In this document: piece by piece, positions 41,770 through 56,700 of the stretch
Layout: each line of letters opens with the position of its first letter
Position numbering within the stretch: the stretch's first letter is position 1
Assembly (NCBI RefSeq): GCF_947507565.1
Contig: NC_089191.1
Coordinates: forward strand, 434,001 to 498,000
DNA length: 64,000 nt
Direction: 5' to 3'
Source of the DNA: Oscarella lobularis
Lineage: Eukaryota > Porifera > Homoscleromorpha > Homosclerophorida > Oscarellidae
Notes under the pieces: generated by a model
What the model saw: only the letters and a program-made list of their open reading frames with translations
Databases searched by the model: none
What the model was told of the DNA's origin: nothing
Position numbers and translations under genes: made by a program

Positions 41770-44700
41770 CTACATCTCCTGCAAAGATTTCGCGAGAAAA
41801 AGCTTGCCAAAGCTCTGACTAGCAAACTGATTGACCTCGCGACAATACCCGTCTACCTGTCGACTCATGAGAAGACTTTCCAGCCGACTTGGACACTGAG
41901 GCGCCTTGGGCAACTTCCCAACGTCCTCTTCGGGAAGAGGATCTTCTCCACGTTGAGCCCTCGACGTATTCTCCTGTTGCTAAAACAGTATTAAAATAAA
42001 ATAGATCAATAATAATAATAATTAAATTGAGAGCCTAAACTTTGATTCTAAGGGACTGAATATTAAATTGAGGGCCTAAACTTTGATTCTAAGGGCCTAA
42101 ATATTAAATTGAGGGCCTAAACTTTGATTCGAAGAGCCCAAATATTAAATTGAGGGCCTAAACTTTGATTCTAAGGGACTGAATATTAAATTGAGGGCCT
42201 AAACTTTGATTCTAAGGGCCTAAATATTAAATTGAGGGCCTAAACTTTGATTCTAAGGGCCTAAATATTAAATTGAGGGCCTAAACTTTGATTCTAAGGG
42301 CCTAAATATTAAATTGAGGGCCTAAACTTTGATTCTAAGGGCCTAAATATTAAATTGAGGGCCTAAACTTTGATTCGAAGAGCCCAAATATTAAATTGAG
42401 GGCCTAAACTTTGACTCTAAGGGCCTAAATATTAAATTGAGAGCCTAAACTTTGATTCTAAGAGACTGAATATTAAATTGAGGGCCTAAACTTTGACTCT
42501 AAGAGCCTAAATATTAAATTGAGGGCCTAAACTTTGATTCTAAGGGACTGAATATTAAATTGAGGGCCTAAACTTAAATTCTAAGGGCCTAAATATTAAA
42601 TTGAGGGCCTAAACTTTGATTCGAAGAGCCCAAATATTAAATTGAGGGCCTAAACTTTGATTCTAAGGCCTAAATATTAAATTGAGGGCCTAAACTTTGA
42701 CTCTAAGAAACTAAATATTAAATTGAGGGCCTAAACTTTGACTCTAAGGGACTAAATATTAAATTGAGGGCCTAAACTTTGACTCTAAGGGACTAAATAT
42801 TAAATTGAGGGCCTAAACTTTGACTCTAAGGGACTAAATATTAAATTGAGGGCCTAAACTTTGACTCTAAGGGCCTAAATATTAAATTGAGGGCCTAAAC
42901 TTTAACTCTAAGGGCCTAAATATTAAATTGAGGGCCTAAACTTTGACTCTAAGGGCCTAAATATTAAATTGAGGGCCTAAACTTTGACTCTAAGGGACTG
43001 AATATTAAATTGAGGGCCTAAACTTTGACTCTAAGGGCCTAAATATTAAATTGAGGGCCTAAACTTTGACTCTAAGGGACTGAATATTAAATTGAGGGCC
43101 TAAACTTTGATTCTAAGGGCCTAAATATTAAATTGACGGCCTAAACTTTGATTCTAAGGGCCTAAATATTAAATTGAGGGCCTAAACTTTGATTCTAAGG
43201 GACTGAATATTAAATTGAGGGCCTAAACTTTGATTCTAAGAGCCTAAATATTAAATTGAGGGCCTAAACTTTGATTCTAAGGGCCTAAATATTAAATTGA
43301 GGGCCTAAACTTTGATTCGAAGAGCCCAAATATTAAATTGAGGGCCTAAACTTTGACTCTAAGGGCCTAAATATTAAATTGAGAGCCTAAACTTTGATTC
43401 TAAGAGACTGAATATTAAATTGAGGGCCTAAACTTTGATTCTAAGGGCCTAAATATTAAATTGAGGGCCTAAACTTTGATTCGAAGAGCCCAAATATTAA
43501 ATTGAGGGCCTAAACTTTGATTCGAAGAGCCCAAATATTAAATTGAGGGCCTAAACTTTGATTCTAAGGGACTGAATATTAAATTGAGAGCCTAAACTTT
43601 GATTCTAAGGGCCTAAATATTAAACTGAGGGCCTAAACTTTGATTCGAAGAGCCCAAATATTAAATTGAGGGCCTAAACTTTGATTCGAAGAGCCCAAAT
43701 ATTCAATTGAGGGCCTAAACTTTGATTCTAAGGGCCTAAATATTAAATTGAGGGCCTAAACTTTGATTCTAAGGGACTGAATATTAAATTGAGGGCCTAA
43801 ACTTTGATTCTAAGGACCTAAATATTAAATTGAGGGCCTAAACTTTGATTCTAAGGACCTAAATATTAAATTGAGGGCCTAAACTTTGACTCTAAGGGAC
43901 TGAATATTCAATTGAGGGCCTAAACTTTGATTCTAAGAGTCTAAATATTAAATTGAGGGCCTAAACTTTGACTCTAAGGGTCTAAATATTAAATTGAGGG
44001 CCTAAACTTTGACTCTAAGGGCCTAAATATTAAATTGAGGGCCTAAACTTTGATTCTAAGAGCCTAAATATTCAATTGAGGGCCTAAACTTTGATTCTAA
44101 GGGCCTAAATATTAAATTGAGGGCCTAAACTTTGACTCTAAGGGACTGAATATTAAATTGAGGGCCTAAACTTTGATTCTAAGGGCCTAAATATAAAATT
44201 GAGGGCCTAAACTTTGATTCTAAAGACCTAAATATTAAATTGAGGGCCTAAACTTTGACTCTAAGGGACTGAATATTCAATTGAGGGCCTAAACATTGAT
44301 TCTAAGGGTCTAAATATTAAATTGAGGGCCTAAACTTTGACTCTAAGGGACTGAATATTCAATTGAGGGCCTAAACATTGATTCTAAGAGTCTAAATATT
44401 CAATTCAGGGCCTAAACTTTATTCTAAGAGTCTAAATATTAAATTGAGGGCCTAAACTTTGACTCTAAGGGTCTAAATATTAAATTGAGGGCCTAAACTT
44501 TGACTCTAAGGACCTAAATATTAAATTAAGGGCCTAAACTTTGATTCTACGGGACTGAATATTAAATTGAGGGCCTAAACTTTGACTCTAAGGGCCTAAA
44601 TATTAAATTGAGGGCCTAAACTTTGATTCTAAGGGCCTAAATATTCAATTGAGGGCCTAAACTTTGATTCTAAGGGCCTAAATATTAAATTGAGGGCCTA

Positions 44701-47700
44701 AACTTTGACTCTAAGGGACTGAATATTAAATTGAGGGCCTAAACTTTGATTCTAAGGGCCTAAATATAAAATTGAGGGCCTAAACTTTGATTCTAAGAAC
44801 CTAAATATTAAATTGAGGGCCTAAACTTTGACTCTAAGGGACTCAATATTCAATTGAGGGCCTAAACATTGATTCTAAGGGTCTAAATATTAAATTGAGG
44901 GCCTAAACTTTGACTCTAAGGGTCTAAATATTAAATTGAGGGCCTAAACTTTGACTCTAAGGGCCTAAATATTAAATTGAGGGCCTAAACTTTGATTCTA
45001 CGGGACTGAATATTAAATTGAGAGCCTAAACTTTGACTCTAAGGGACTGAATATTAAATTGAGGGCCTAAACTTTGATTCTAAGGGCCTAAATATTAAAT
45101 TGAGGACCTAAACTTTGATTCGAAGAGCCCAAATATTAAATTGAGGGCCTAAACTTTGACTCTAAGGGCCTAAATATTAAATTGAGAGCCTAAACTTTGA
45201 TTCTAAGAGACTGAATATTAAATTGAGGGCCTAAACTTTGATTCCAAGGGCCTAAATATTAAATTGAGGGCCTAAACTTTGATTCGAAGAGCCCAAATAT
45301 TAAATTGAGGGCCTAAACTTTGACTCTAAGGGCCTAAATATTAAATTGAGAGCCTAAACTTTGATTCTAAAAGACTGAATATTAAATTGAGGGCCTAAAC
45401 TTTGATTCTAAGAGCCTAAATATTAAATTGAGGGCCTAAACTTTGATTCTAAGGACCTAAACATTAAATTGAGGGCCTAAACTTTGACTCTAAGGGACTG
45501 AATATTCAATTGAGGGCCTAAACTTTGATTCTAAGGGTCTAAATATTAAATTGAGGGCCTAAACTTTGACTCTAAGGGTCTAAATATTAAATTGAGGGCC
45601 TAAACTTTGACTCTAAGAGCCTAAATATTAAATTAAGGGCCTAAACTTTGATTCTACGGGACTGAATATTAAATTGAGGGCCTAAACTTTGACTCTAAGG
45701 GCCTAAATATTAAATTGAGGGCCTAAACTTTGATTCTAAGGGCCTAAATATTCAATTGAGGGCCTAAACTTTGATTCTAAGAGCCTAAATATTAAATTGA
45801 GGGCCTAAACTTTGACTCTAAGGGACTGAATATTAAATTGAGGGCCTAAACTTTGATTCTAAGGACCTAAATATAAAATTGAGGGCCTAAACTTTGATTC
45901 TAAGGACCTAAATATTAAATTGAGGGCCTAAACTTTGACTCTAAGGGACTGAATATTCAATTGAGGGCCTAAACTTTGATTCTAAGGGCCTAAATATTAA
46001 ATTGAGGGCCTAAACTTTGACTCTAAGAGCCTAAATATTAAATTGAGAGCCTAAACTTTGATTCTAAGAGACTGAATATTAAATTGAGGGCCTAAACTTT
46101 GATTCTAAGAGCCTAAATATTAAATTGAGGGCCTGAACTTTGATTCGAAGAGCCCAAATATTAAATTGAGGGCCTAAACTTTGATTCGAAGAGCCCAAAT
46201 ATTAAATTGAGGGCCTAAACTTTGATTCTAAGGGACTGAATATTAAATTGAGAGCCTAAACTTTGATTCTAAGGGCCTAAATATTAAACTGAGGGCCTAA
46301 ACTTTGATTCGAAGAGCCCAAATATTAAATTGAGGGCCTAAACTTTGATTCGAAGAGCCCAAATATTCAATTGAGGGCCTAAACTTTGATTCTAAGGACC
46401 TAAATATTAAATTGAGGGCCTAAACTTTGATTCTAAGAGACTGAATATTAAATTGAGGGCCTAAACTTTGATTCTAAGAGCCTAAATATTAAATTGAGGG
46501 CCTAAACTTTGATTCGAAGAGCCCAAATATTAAATTGAGGGCCTAAACTTTGATTCGAAGAGCCCAAATATTCAATTGAGGGCCTAAACTTTGATTCTAA
46601 GGGCCTAAATATTAAATTCAGGGCCTAAACTTTGATTCTAAGAGACTGAATATTAAATTGAGGGCCTAAACTTTGATTCTAAGAGCCTAAATATTAAATT
46701 GAGGGCCTAAACTTTGATTCGAAGAGCCCAAGTATTAAATTGAGGGCCTAAACTTTGACTCTAAGGGCCTAAATATTAAATTGAGGGCCTAAACTTTGAT
46801 TCTAAAGGACTGAATATTAAATTGAGGGCCTAAACTTTGATTCTAAGGGCCTAAATATTAAATTGAGGGCCTAAACTTTGATTCTAAGGACGTAAACATT
46901 AAATTGAGGGCCTAAACTTTGACTCTAAGGGACTGAATATTCAATTGAGGGCCTAAACTTTGATTCTAAGGGCCTAAATATTAAATTGAGGGCCTAAACT
47001 TTGACTCTAAGGGACTGAATATTAAATTGAGGGCCTAAACTTTGATTCTAAGAGCCTAAATATAAAACTGAGGGCCTAAACTTTGATTCTAAGGACCTAA
47101 ATATTAAATTGAGGGCCTAAACTTTGACTCTAAGGGACTCAAATTTAATTGAGAGCCTAAACTTTGATTCGAAGGGTCTAAATATTAAATTGAGGGCCTA
47201 AACTTTGATTCTAAGGGACTAAATATTAAATTGAGGGCCTAAACTTTGATTCTACGGACTGAATATTAAATTGAGGGCCTAAACTTTGACTCTAAGGGAC
47301 TGAATATTAAATAGAGGGCCTAAAATTTGACTCTAAGGGACTGAATATTAAATTGAGGGCCTAAACTTTGATTCTAAGGGCCTAAATATAAAATTGAGGG
47401 CCTAAACTTTGACTCTAAGGGACTGAATATTAAATTGAGGGCCTAAACTTTGATTCTAAGAGCCTAAATATTAAATTGAGGGCCTAAACTTTGATTCGAA
47501 GAGCCCAAATATTAAATTGAGGGCCTAAACTTTGATTCTAAGGGCCTAAATATTCAATTGAGGGCCTAAACTTTGATTCTAAGGTCCTAAATATTAAATT
47601 GAGGGCCTAAACTTTGACTCTAAGGGACTGAATATTAAATTGAGGGCCTAAACTTTGATTCTAAGCGCCTAAATATAAAATTGAGGGCCTAAACTTTGAT

Positions 47701-50700
47701 TCTAAGGACCTAAATATTAAATTGAGGGCCTAAACTTTGACTCTAAGGGACTGAATATTCAATTGAGGGCCTAAACATTGATTCTAAGGGTCTAAATATT
47801 AAATTGAGGGCCTAAACTTTGACTCTAAGGGACTGAATATTAAATTGAGGGCCTAAACTTTGACTCTAAGGGCCTAAATATTAAATTGAGGGCCTAAACT
47901 TTGACTCTAAGGGACTGAATATTAAATTGAGGGCCTAAACTTTGACTCTAAGGGCCTAAATATTAAATTGAGGGCCTAAACTTTGACTCTAAGGGCCTAA
48001 ATATTAAATTGAGGGCCTAAACTTTGATTCTAAGGGCCTAAATATTAAATTGAGGGCCTAAAATTTGATTCTAAAGGACTGAATATTAAATTGAGGGCCT
48101 AAACTTTGATTCTACGGGACTGAATATTAAATTGAGGGCCTAAACTTTGACTCTAAGGGCCTAAATATTAAATTGAGGGCCTAAACTTTGATTCTAAGGG
48201 CCTAAATATTCAATTGAGGGCCTAAACTTTGATTCTAAGGGCCTAAATATTAAATTGAGAGCCTAAACTTTGACTCTAAGAGACTGAATATTAAATTGAG
48301 GGCCTAAACTTTGATTCTAAGGGTCTAAATATTCAATTGAGGGCCTAAACTTTTATTCTAAGAGTCTAAATATTAAATTGAGGGCCTAAACTTTGACTCT
48401 AAGGGTCTAAATATTAAATTGAGGGCCTAAACTTTGACTCTAAGGGCCTAAATATTAAATTGAGGGCCTAAACTTTGCAAAATTCGAAGAGCCCAAATAT
48501 TAAATTGAGGGCCTAAACTTTGACTCTAAGGGCCTAAATATTAAATTGAGGGCCTAAACTTTGATTCTAAGGACCTAAATATTCAATTGACGGCCTAAAC
48601 TTTGATTCTAAGGGCCTAAATATTAAATTGAGGGCCTAAACTTTGACTCTAAGGGACTGAATATTAAATTGAGGGCCTAAACTTTGATTCTAAGGACCTA
48701 AATATAAAATTGAGGGCCTAAACTTTGACTCTAAGGGCCTAAATATTAAATTGAGAGCCTAAACTTTGATTCTAAGAGACTGAATATTAAATTGAGGGCC
48801 TAAACTTTGATTCTAAGAGCCTAAATATTAAATTGAGGGCCTAAACTTTTATTCGAAGAGCCCAAATATTAAATTGAGGGCCTAAACTTTGACTCTAATG
48901 GCCTAAATATTAAATTGAGGAGCTAAACTTTGATTCTAAACGACTGAATATTAAATTGAGGGCCTAAACTTTGATTCTAAGGGCCTAAATATTAAATTGA
49001 GGGCCTAAACTTTCATTCGAAGAGCCCAAATATTAAATTGAGGGCCTAAACTTTGACTCTAAGGGCCTAAATATTAAATTGAGGGCCTAAACTTTGATTC
49101 GAAGAGCCCAAGTATTAAATTGAGGGCCTAAACTTTGACTCTAAGGGCCTAAATATTAAATTGAGGGCCTAAACTTTGACTCTAAGGGACTGAATATTAA
49201 ATTGAGGGCCTAAACTTTGATTCGAAGAGCCCAAATATTAAATTGAGGGCCTAAACTTTGACTCTAAGGGCCTAAATATTAAATTGAGGGCCTAAACTTT
49301 GATTCGAAGAGCCCAAATATTAAATTGAGGGCCTAAACTTTGACTCTAAGGGACTGAATATTAAATTGAGGGCCTAAACTTTGATTCTAAGGGCCTAAAT
49401 ATTAAATTGAGGGCCTAAACTTTGATTCGAAGAGCCCAAATATTAAATTGAGGGCCTAAACTTTGACTCTAAAGGCCTAAATATTAAATTGAGGGCCAAA
49501 ACTTTGATTCTAAGGGCCTAAATATTCAATTGAGGGCCTAAACTTTGATTCTAAGGGCCTAAATATTAAATTGAGAGCCTAAACTTTGACTCTAAGGGAC
49601 TGAATATTAAATTGAGGGCCTAAACTTTGATTCTAAGGGCCTAAATATAAAATTGAGAACCTAAACTTTGATTCTAAGGACCTAAATATTAAATTGAGGG
49701 CCTAAACTTTGACTCTAAGGGACTGAATATTCAATTGAGGGCCTAAACTTTGATTCTAAGGGTCTAAATATTAAATTGAGGGCCTAAACTTTGATTCTAA
49801 GGGACTAAATATTAAATTGAGGGCCTAAACTTTGATTCTACGGGACTGAATATTAAATTGAGGGCCTAAACTTTGATTCGAAGAGCCCAAATATTAAATT
49901 GAGGGCCTAAACTTTGATTCTAAGGGACTAAATATTAAATTGAGGGCCTAAACTTTGATTCTAAGGGCCTAAATATTAAATTGAGGGCCTAAACTTTGAT
50001 TCTACGGGACTGAATATTAAATTGAGAACCTAAACTTTGATTCGAAGAGCCCAAATATTCAATTGAGGGCCTAAACTTTGATTCTAAGGGACTAAATATT
50101 AAATTGAGAGCCTAAACTTTGACTCTAAGGGACTGAATATTAAATTGAGGGCCTAAACTTTGTTTCTAAGGGCCTAAATATAAAATTGAGGGCCTAAACT
50201 TTGATTCTAAGGACCTAAATATTAAATTGAGGGCCTAAACTTTGACTCTAAGGGACTGAATATTCAATTGAGGGCCTAAACTTTGATTCTAAGGGTCTAA
50301 ATATTAAATTGAGGGCCTAAACTTTGATTCTAAGGGACTAAATATTAAATTGAGGGCCTAAACTTTGATTCTACGGGACTGAATATTAAATTGAGGGCCT
50401 AAACTTTGATTCGAAGAGCCCAAATATTAAATTGAGGGCCTAAACTTTGATTCTAAGGGACTAAATATTAAATTGAGGGCCTAAACTTTGATTCTAAGGG
50501 CCTAAATATTAAATTGAGGGCCTAAACTTTGATTCTACGGGACTGAATATTAAATTGAGAACCTAAACTTTGATTCGAAGAGCCCAAATATTAAATTGAG
50601 GGCCTAAACTTTGATTCTAAGGGACTAAATATTAAATTGAGGGCCTAAACTTTGATTCTAAGGGCCTAAATATTAAATTGAGGGCCTAAACTTTGATTCT

Positions 50701-53700
50701 ACGGGACTGAATATTAAATTGAGGGCCTAAACTTTGATTCGAAGAGCCCAAATATTAAATTGAGGGCCTAAACTTTGACTCTAAGGGACTGAATATTCAA
50801 TTGAGGGCCTAAACTTTGATTCTAAGGGTCTCAATATTAAATTGAGGGCCTAAACTTTGATTCTAAGGGCCTAAATATTAAATTGAGGGCCTAAACTTTG
50901 ATTCTACGGGACTGAATATTAAATTGAGGGCCTAAACTTTGATTCGAAGAGCCCAAATATTAAATTGAGGGCCTAAACTTTGACTCTAAGGGACTGAATA
51001 TTAAATTGAGGGCCTAAACTTTGATTCTAAGGGTCTAAATATTAAATTGAGGGCCTAAACTTTGACTCTAAGGGCCTAAATATTAAATTGAGGGCCTAAA
51101 CTTTAACTCTAAGGGCCTAAATATTAAATTGAGGGCCTAAACTTTGACTCTAAGGGCCTAAATATTAAATTGAGGACCTAAACTTTGACTCTAAGGGACT
51201 GAATATTAAATTGAGGGCCTAAACTTTGACTCTAAGGGCCTAAATATTAAATTGAGGGCCTAAACTTTGACTCTAAGGGACTGAATATTAAATTGAGGGC
51301 CTAAACTTTGATTCTAAGAGACTGAATATTAAATTGAGGGCCTAAACTTTGACTCTAAGAGCCTAAATATTAAATTGAGGGCCTAAACTTTGATTCTAAG
51401 GGACTGAATATTAAATTGAGGGCCTAAACTTAAATTCTAAGGGCCTAAATATTAAATTGAGGGCCTAAACTTTGATTCGAAGAGCCCAAATATTAAATTG
51501 AGGGCCTAAACTTTGATTCTAAGGCCTAAATATTAAATTGAGGGCCTAAACTTTGACTCTAAGAAACTAAATATTAAATTGAGGGCCTAAACTTTGACTC
51601 TAAGGGACTAAATATTAAATTGAGGGCCTAAACTTTGACTCTAAGGGACTAAATATTAAATTGAGGGCCTAAACTTTGACTCTAAGGGACTAAATATTAA
51701 ATTGAGGGCCTAAACTTTGACTCTAAGGGCCTAAATATTAAATTGAGGGCCTAAACTTTAACTCTAAGGGCCTAAATATTAAATTGAGGGCCTAAACTTT
51801 GACTCTAAGGGCCTAAATATTAAATTGAGGGCCTAAACTTTGACTCTAAGGGACTGAATATTAAATTGAGGGCCTAAACTTTGACTCTAAGGGCCTAAAT
51901 ATTAAATTGAGGGCCTAAACTTTGACTCTAAGGGACTGAATATTAAATTGAGGGCCTAAACTTTGATTCTAAGGGCCTAAATATTAAATTGACGGCCTAA
52001 ACTTTGATTCTAAGGGCCTAAATATTAAATTGAGGGCCTAAACTTTGATTCTAAGGGACTGAATATTAAATTGAGGGCCTAAACTTTGATTCTAAGAGCC
52101 TAAATATTAAATTGAGGGCCTAAACTTTGATTCTAAGGGCCTAAATATTAAATTGAGGGCCTAAACTTTGATTCGAAGAGCCCAAATATTAAATTGAGGG
52201 CCTAAACTTTGACTCTAAGGGCCTAAATATTAAATTGAGAGCCTAAACTTTGATTCTAAGAGACTGAATATTAAATTGAGGGCCTAAACTTTGATTCTAA
52301 GGGCCTAAATATTAAATTGAGGGCCTAAACTTTGATTCGAAGAGCCCAAATATTAAATTGAGGGCCTAAACTTTGATTCGAAGAGCCCAAATATTAAATT
52401 GAGGGCCTAAACTTTGATTCTAAGGGACTGAATATTAAATTGAGAGCCTAAACTTTGATTCTAAGGGCCTAAATATTAAACTGAGGGCCTAAACTTTGAT
52501 TCGAAGAGCCCAAATATTAAATTGAGGGCCTAAACTTTGATTCGAAGAGCCCAAATATTCAATTGAGGGCCTAAACTTTGATTCTAAGGGCCTAAATATT
52601 AAATTGAGGGCCTAAACTTTGATTCTAAGGGACTGAATATTAAATTGAGGGCCTAAACTTTGATTCTAAGGACCTAAATATTAAATTGAGGGCCTAAACT
52701 TTGATTCTAAGGACCTAAATATTAAATTGAGGGCCTAAACTTTGACTCTAAGGGACTGAATATTCAATTGAGGGCCTAAACTTTGATTCTAAGAGTCTAA
52801 ATATTAAATTGAGGGCCTAAACTTTGACTCTAAGGGTCTAAATATTAAATTGAGGGCCTAAACTTTGACTCTAAGGGCCTAAATATTCAATTGAGGGCCT
52901 AAACTTTGATTCTAAGAGCCTAAATATTCAATTGAGGGCCTAAACTTTGATTCTAAGGGCCTAAATATTAAATTGAGGGCCTAAACTTTGACTCTAAGGG
53001 ACTGAATATTAAATTGAGGGCCTAAACTTTGATTCTAAGGGCCTAAATATAAAATTGAGGGCCTAAACTTTGATTCTAAAGACCTAAATATTAAATTGAG
53101 GGCCTAAACTTTGACTCTAAGGGACTGAATATTCAATTGAGGGCCTAAACATTGATTCTAAGGGTCTAAATATTAAATTGAGGGCCTAAACTTTGACTCT
53201 AAGGGACTGAATATTCAATTGAGGGCCTAAACATTGATTCTAAGAGTCTAAATATTCAATTCAGGGCCTAAACTTTATTCTAAGAGTCTAAATATTAAAT
53301 TGAGGGCCTAAACTTTGACTCTAAGGGTCTAAATATTAAATTGAGGGCCTAAACTTTGACTCTAAGGACCTAAATATTAAATTAAGGGCCTAAACTTTGA
53401 TTCTACGGGACTGAATATTAAATTGAGGGCCTAAACTTTGACTCTAAGGGCCTAAATATTAAATTGAGGGCCTAAACTTTGATTCTAAGGGCCTAAATAT
53501 TCAATTGAGGGCCTAAACTTTGATTCTAAGGGCCTAAATATTAAATTGAGGGCCTAAACTTTGACTCTAAGGGACTGAATATTAAATTGAGGGCCTAAAC
53601 TTTGATTCTAAGGGCCTAAATATAAAATTGAGGGCCTAAACTTTGATTCTAAGAACCTAAATATTAAATTGAGGGCCTAAACTTTGACTCTAAGGGACTC

Positions 53701-56700
53701 AATATTCAATTGAGGGCCTAAACATTGATTCTAAGGGTCTAAATATTAAATTGAGGGCCTAAACTTTGACTCTAAGGGTCTAAATATTAAATTGAGGGCC
53801 TAAACTTTGACTCTAAGGGCCTAAATATTAAATTGAGGGCCTAAACTTTGATTCTACGGGACTGAATATTAAATTGAGAGCCTAAACTTTGACTCTAAGG
53901 GACTGAATATTAAATTGAGGGCCTAAACTTTGATTCTAAGGGCCTAAATATTAAATTGAGGACCTAAACTTTGATTCGAAGAGCCCAAATATTAAATTGA
54001 GGGCCTAAACTTTGACTCTAAGGGCCTAAATATTAAATTGAGAGCCTAAACTTTGATTCTAAGAGACTGAATATTAAATTGAGGGCCTAAACTTTGATTC
54101 CAAGGGCCTAAATAATAAATTGAGGGCCTAAACTTTGATTCGAAGAGCCCAAATATTAAATTGAGGGCCTAAACTTTGACTCTAAGGGCCTAAATATTAA
54201 ATTGAGAGCCTAAACTTTGATTCTAAAAGACTGAATATTAAATTGAGGGCCTAAACTTTGATTCTAAGAGCCTAAATATTAAATTGAGGGCCTAAACTTT
54301 GATTCTAAGGACCTAAACATTAAATTGAGGGCCTAAACTTTGACTCTAAGGGACTGAATATTCAATTGAGGGCCTAAACTTTGATTCTAAGGGTCTAAAT
54401 ATTAAATTGAGGGCCTAAACTTTGACTCTAAGGGTCTAAATATTAAATTGAGGGCCTAAACTTTGACTCTAAGAGCCTAAATATTAAATTAAGGGCCTAA
54501 ACTTTGATTCTACGGGACTGAATATTAAATTGAGGGCCTAAACTTTGACTCTAAGGGCCTAAATATTAAATTGAGGGCCTAAACTTTGATTCTAAGGGCC
54601 TAAATATTCAATTGAGGGCCTAAACTTTGATTCTAAGAGCCTAAATATTAAATTGAGGGCCTAAACTTTGATTCTACGGGACTGAATATTAAATTGAGGG
54701 CCTAAACTTTGACTCTAAGGGCCTAAATATTAAATTGAGGGCCTAAACTTTGATTCTAAGGGCCTAAATATTCAATTGAGGGCCTAAACTTTGATTCTAA
54801 GGGCCTAAATATTAAATTGAGGGCCTAAACTTTGACTCTAAGGGACTGAATATTAAATTGAGGGCCTAAACTTTGATTCTAAGGGCCTAAATATAAAATT
54901 GAGGGCCTAAACTTTGATTCTAAGAACCTAAATATTAAATTGAGGGCCTAAACTTTGACTCTAAGGGACTCAATATTCAATTGAGGGCCTAAACATTGAT
55001 TCTAAGGGTCTAAATATTAAATTGAGGGCCTAAACTTTGACTCTAAGGGTCTAAATATTAAATTGAGGGCCTAAACTTTGACTCTAAGGGCCTAAATATT
55101 AAATTGAGGGCCTAAACTTTGATTCTACGGGACTGAATATTAAATTGAGAGCCTAAACTTTGACTCTAAGGGACTGAATATTAAATTGAGGGCCTAAACT
55201 TTGATTCTAAGGGCCTAAATATTAAATTGAGGACCTAAACTTTGATTCGAAGAGCCCAAATATTAAATTGAGGGCCTAAACTTTGACTCTAAGGGCCTAA
55301 ATATTAAATTGAGAGCCTAAACTTTGATTCTAAGAGACTGAATATTAAATTGAGGGCCTAAACTTTGATTCCAAGGGCCTAAATATTAAATTGAGGGCCT
55401 AAACTTTGATTCGAAGAGCCCAAATATTAAATTGAGGGCCTAAACTTTGACTCTAAGGGCCTAAATATTAAATTGAGAGCCTAAACTTTGATTCTAAAAG
55501 ACTGAATATTAAATTGAGGGCCTAAACTTTGATTCTAAGAGCCTAAATATTAAATTGAGGGCCTAAACTTTGATTCTAAGGACCTAAACATTAAATTGAG
55601 GGCCTAAACTTTGACTCTAAGGGACTGAATATTCAATTGAGGGCCTAAACTTTGATTCTAAGGGTCTAAATATTAAATTGAGGGCCTAAACTTTGACTCT
55701 AAGGGTCTAAATATTAAATTGAGGGCCTAAACTTTGACTCTAAGAGCCTAAATATTAAATTAAGGGCCTAAACTTTGATTCTACGGGACTGAATATTAAA
55801 TTGAGGGCCTAAACTTTGACTCTAAGGGCCTAAATATTAAATTGAGGGCCTAAACTTTGATTCTAAGGGCCTAAATATTCAATTGAGGGCCTAAACTTTG
55901 ATTCTAAGAGCCTAAATATTAAATTGAGGGCCTAAACTTTGACTCTAAGGGACTGAATATTAAATTGAGGGCCTAAACTTTGATTCTAAGGACCTAAATA
56001 TAAAATTGAGGGCCTAAACTTTGATTCTAAGGACCTAAATATTAAATTGAGGGCCTAAACTTTGACTCTAAGGGACTGAATATTCAATTGAGGGCCTAAA
56101 CTTTGATTCTAAGGGCCTAAATATTAAATTGAGGGCCTAAACTTTGACTCTAAGAGCCTAAATATTAAATTGAGAGCCTAAACTTTGATTCTAAGAGACT
56201 GAATATTAAATTGAGGGCCTAAACTTTGATTCTAAGAGCCTAAATATTAAATTGAGGGCCTAAACTTTGATTCGAAGAGCCCAAATATTAAATTGAGGGC
56301 CTAAACTTTGATTCGAAGAGCCCAAATATTAAATTGAGGGCCTAAACTTTGATTCTAAGGGACTGAATATTAAATTGAGAGCCTAAACTTTGATTCTAAG
56401 GGCCTAAATATTAAACTGAGGGCCTAAACTTTGATTCGAAGAGCCCAAATATTAAATTGAGGGCCTAAACTTTGATTCGAAGAGCCCAAATATTCAATTG
56501 AGGGCCTAAACTTTGATTCTAAGGACCTAAATATTAAATTGAGGGCCTAAACTTTGATTCTAAGAGACTGAATATTAAATTGAGGGCCTAAACTTTGATT
56601 CTAAGAGCCTAAATATTAAATTGAGGGCCTAAACTTTGATTCGAAGAGCCCAAGTATTAAATTGAGGGCCTAAACTTTGACTCTAAGGGCCTAAATATTA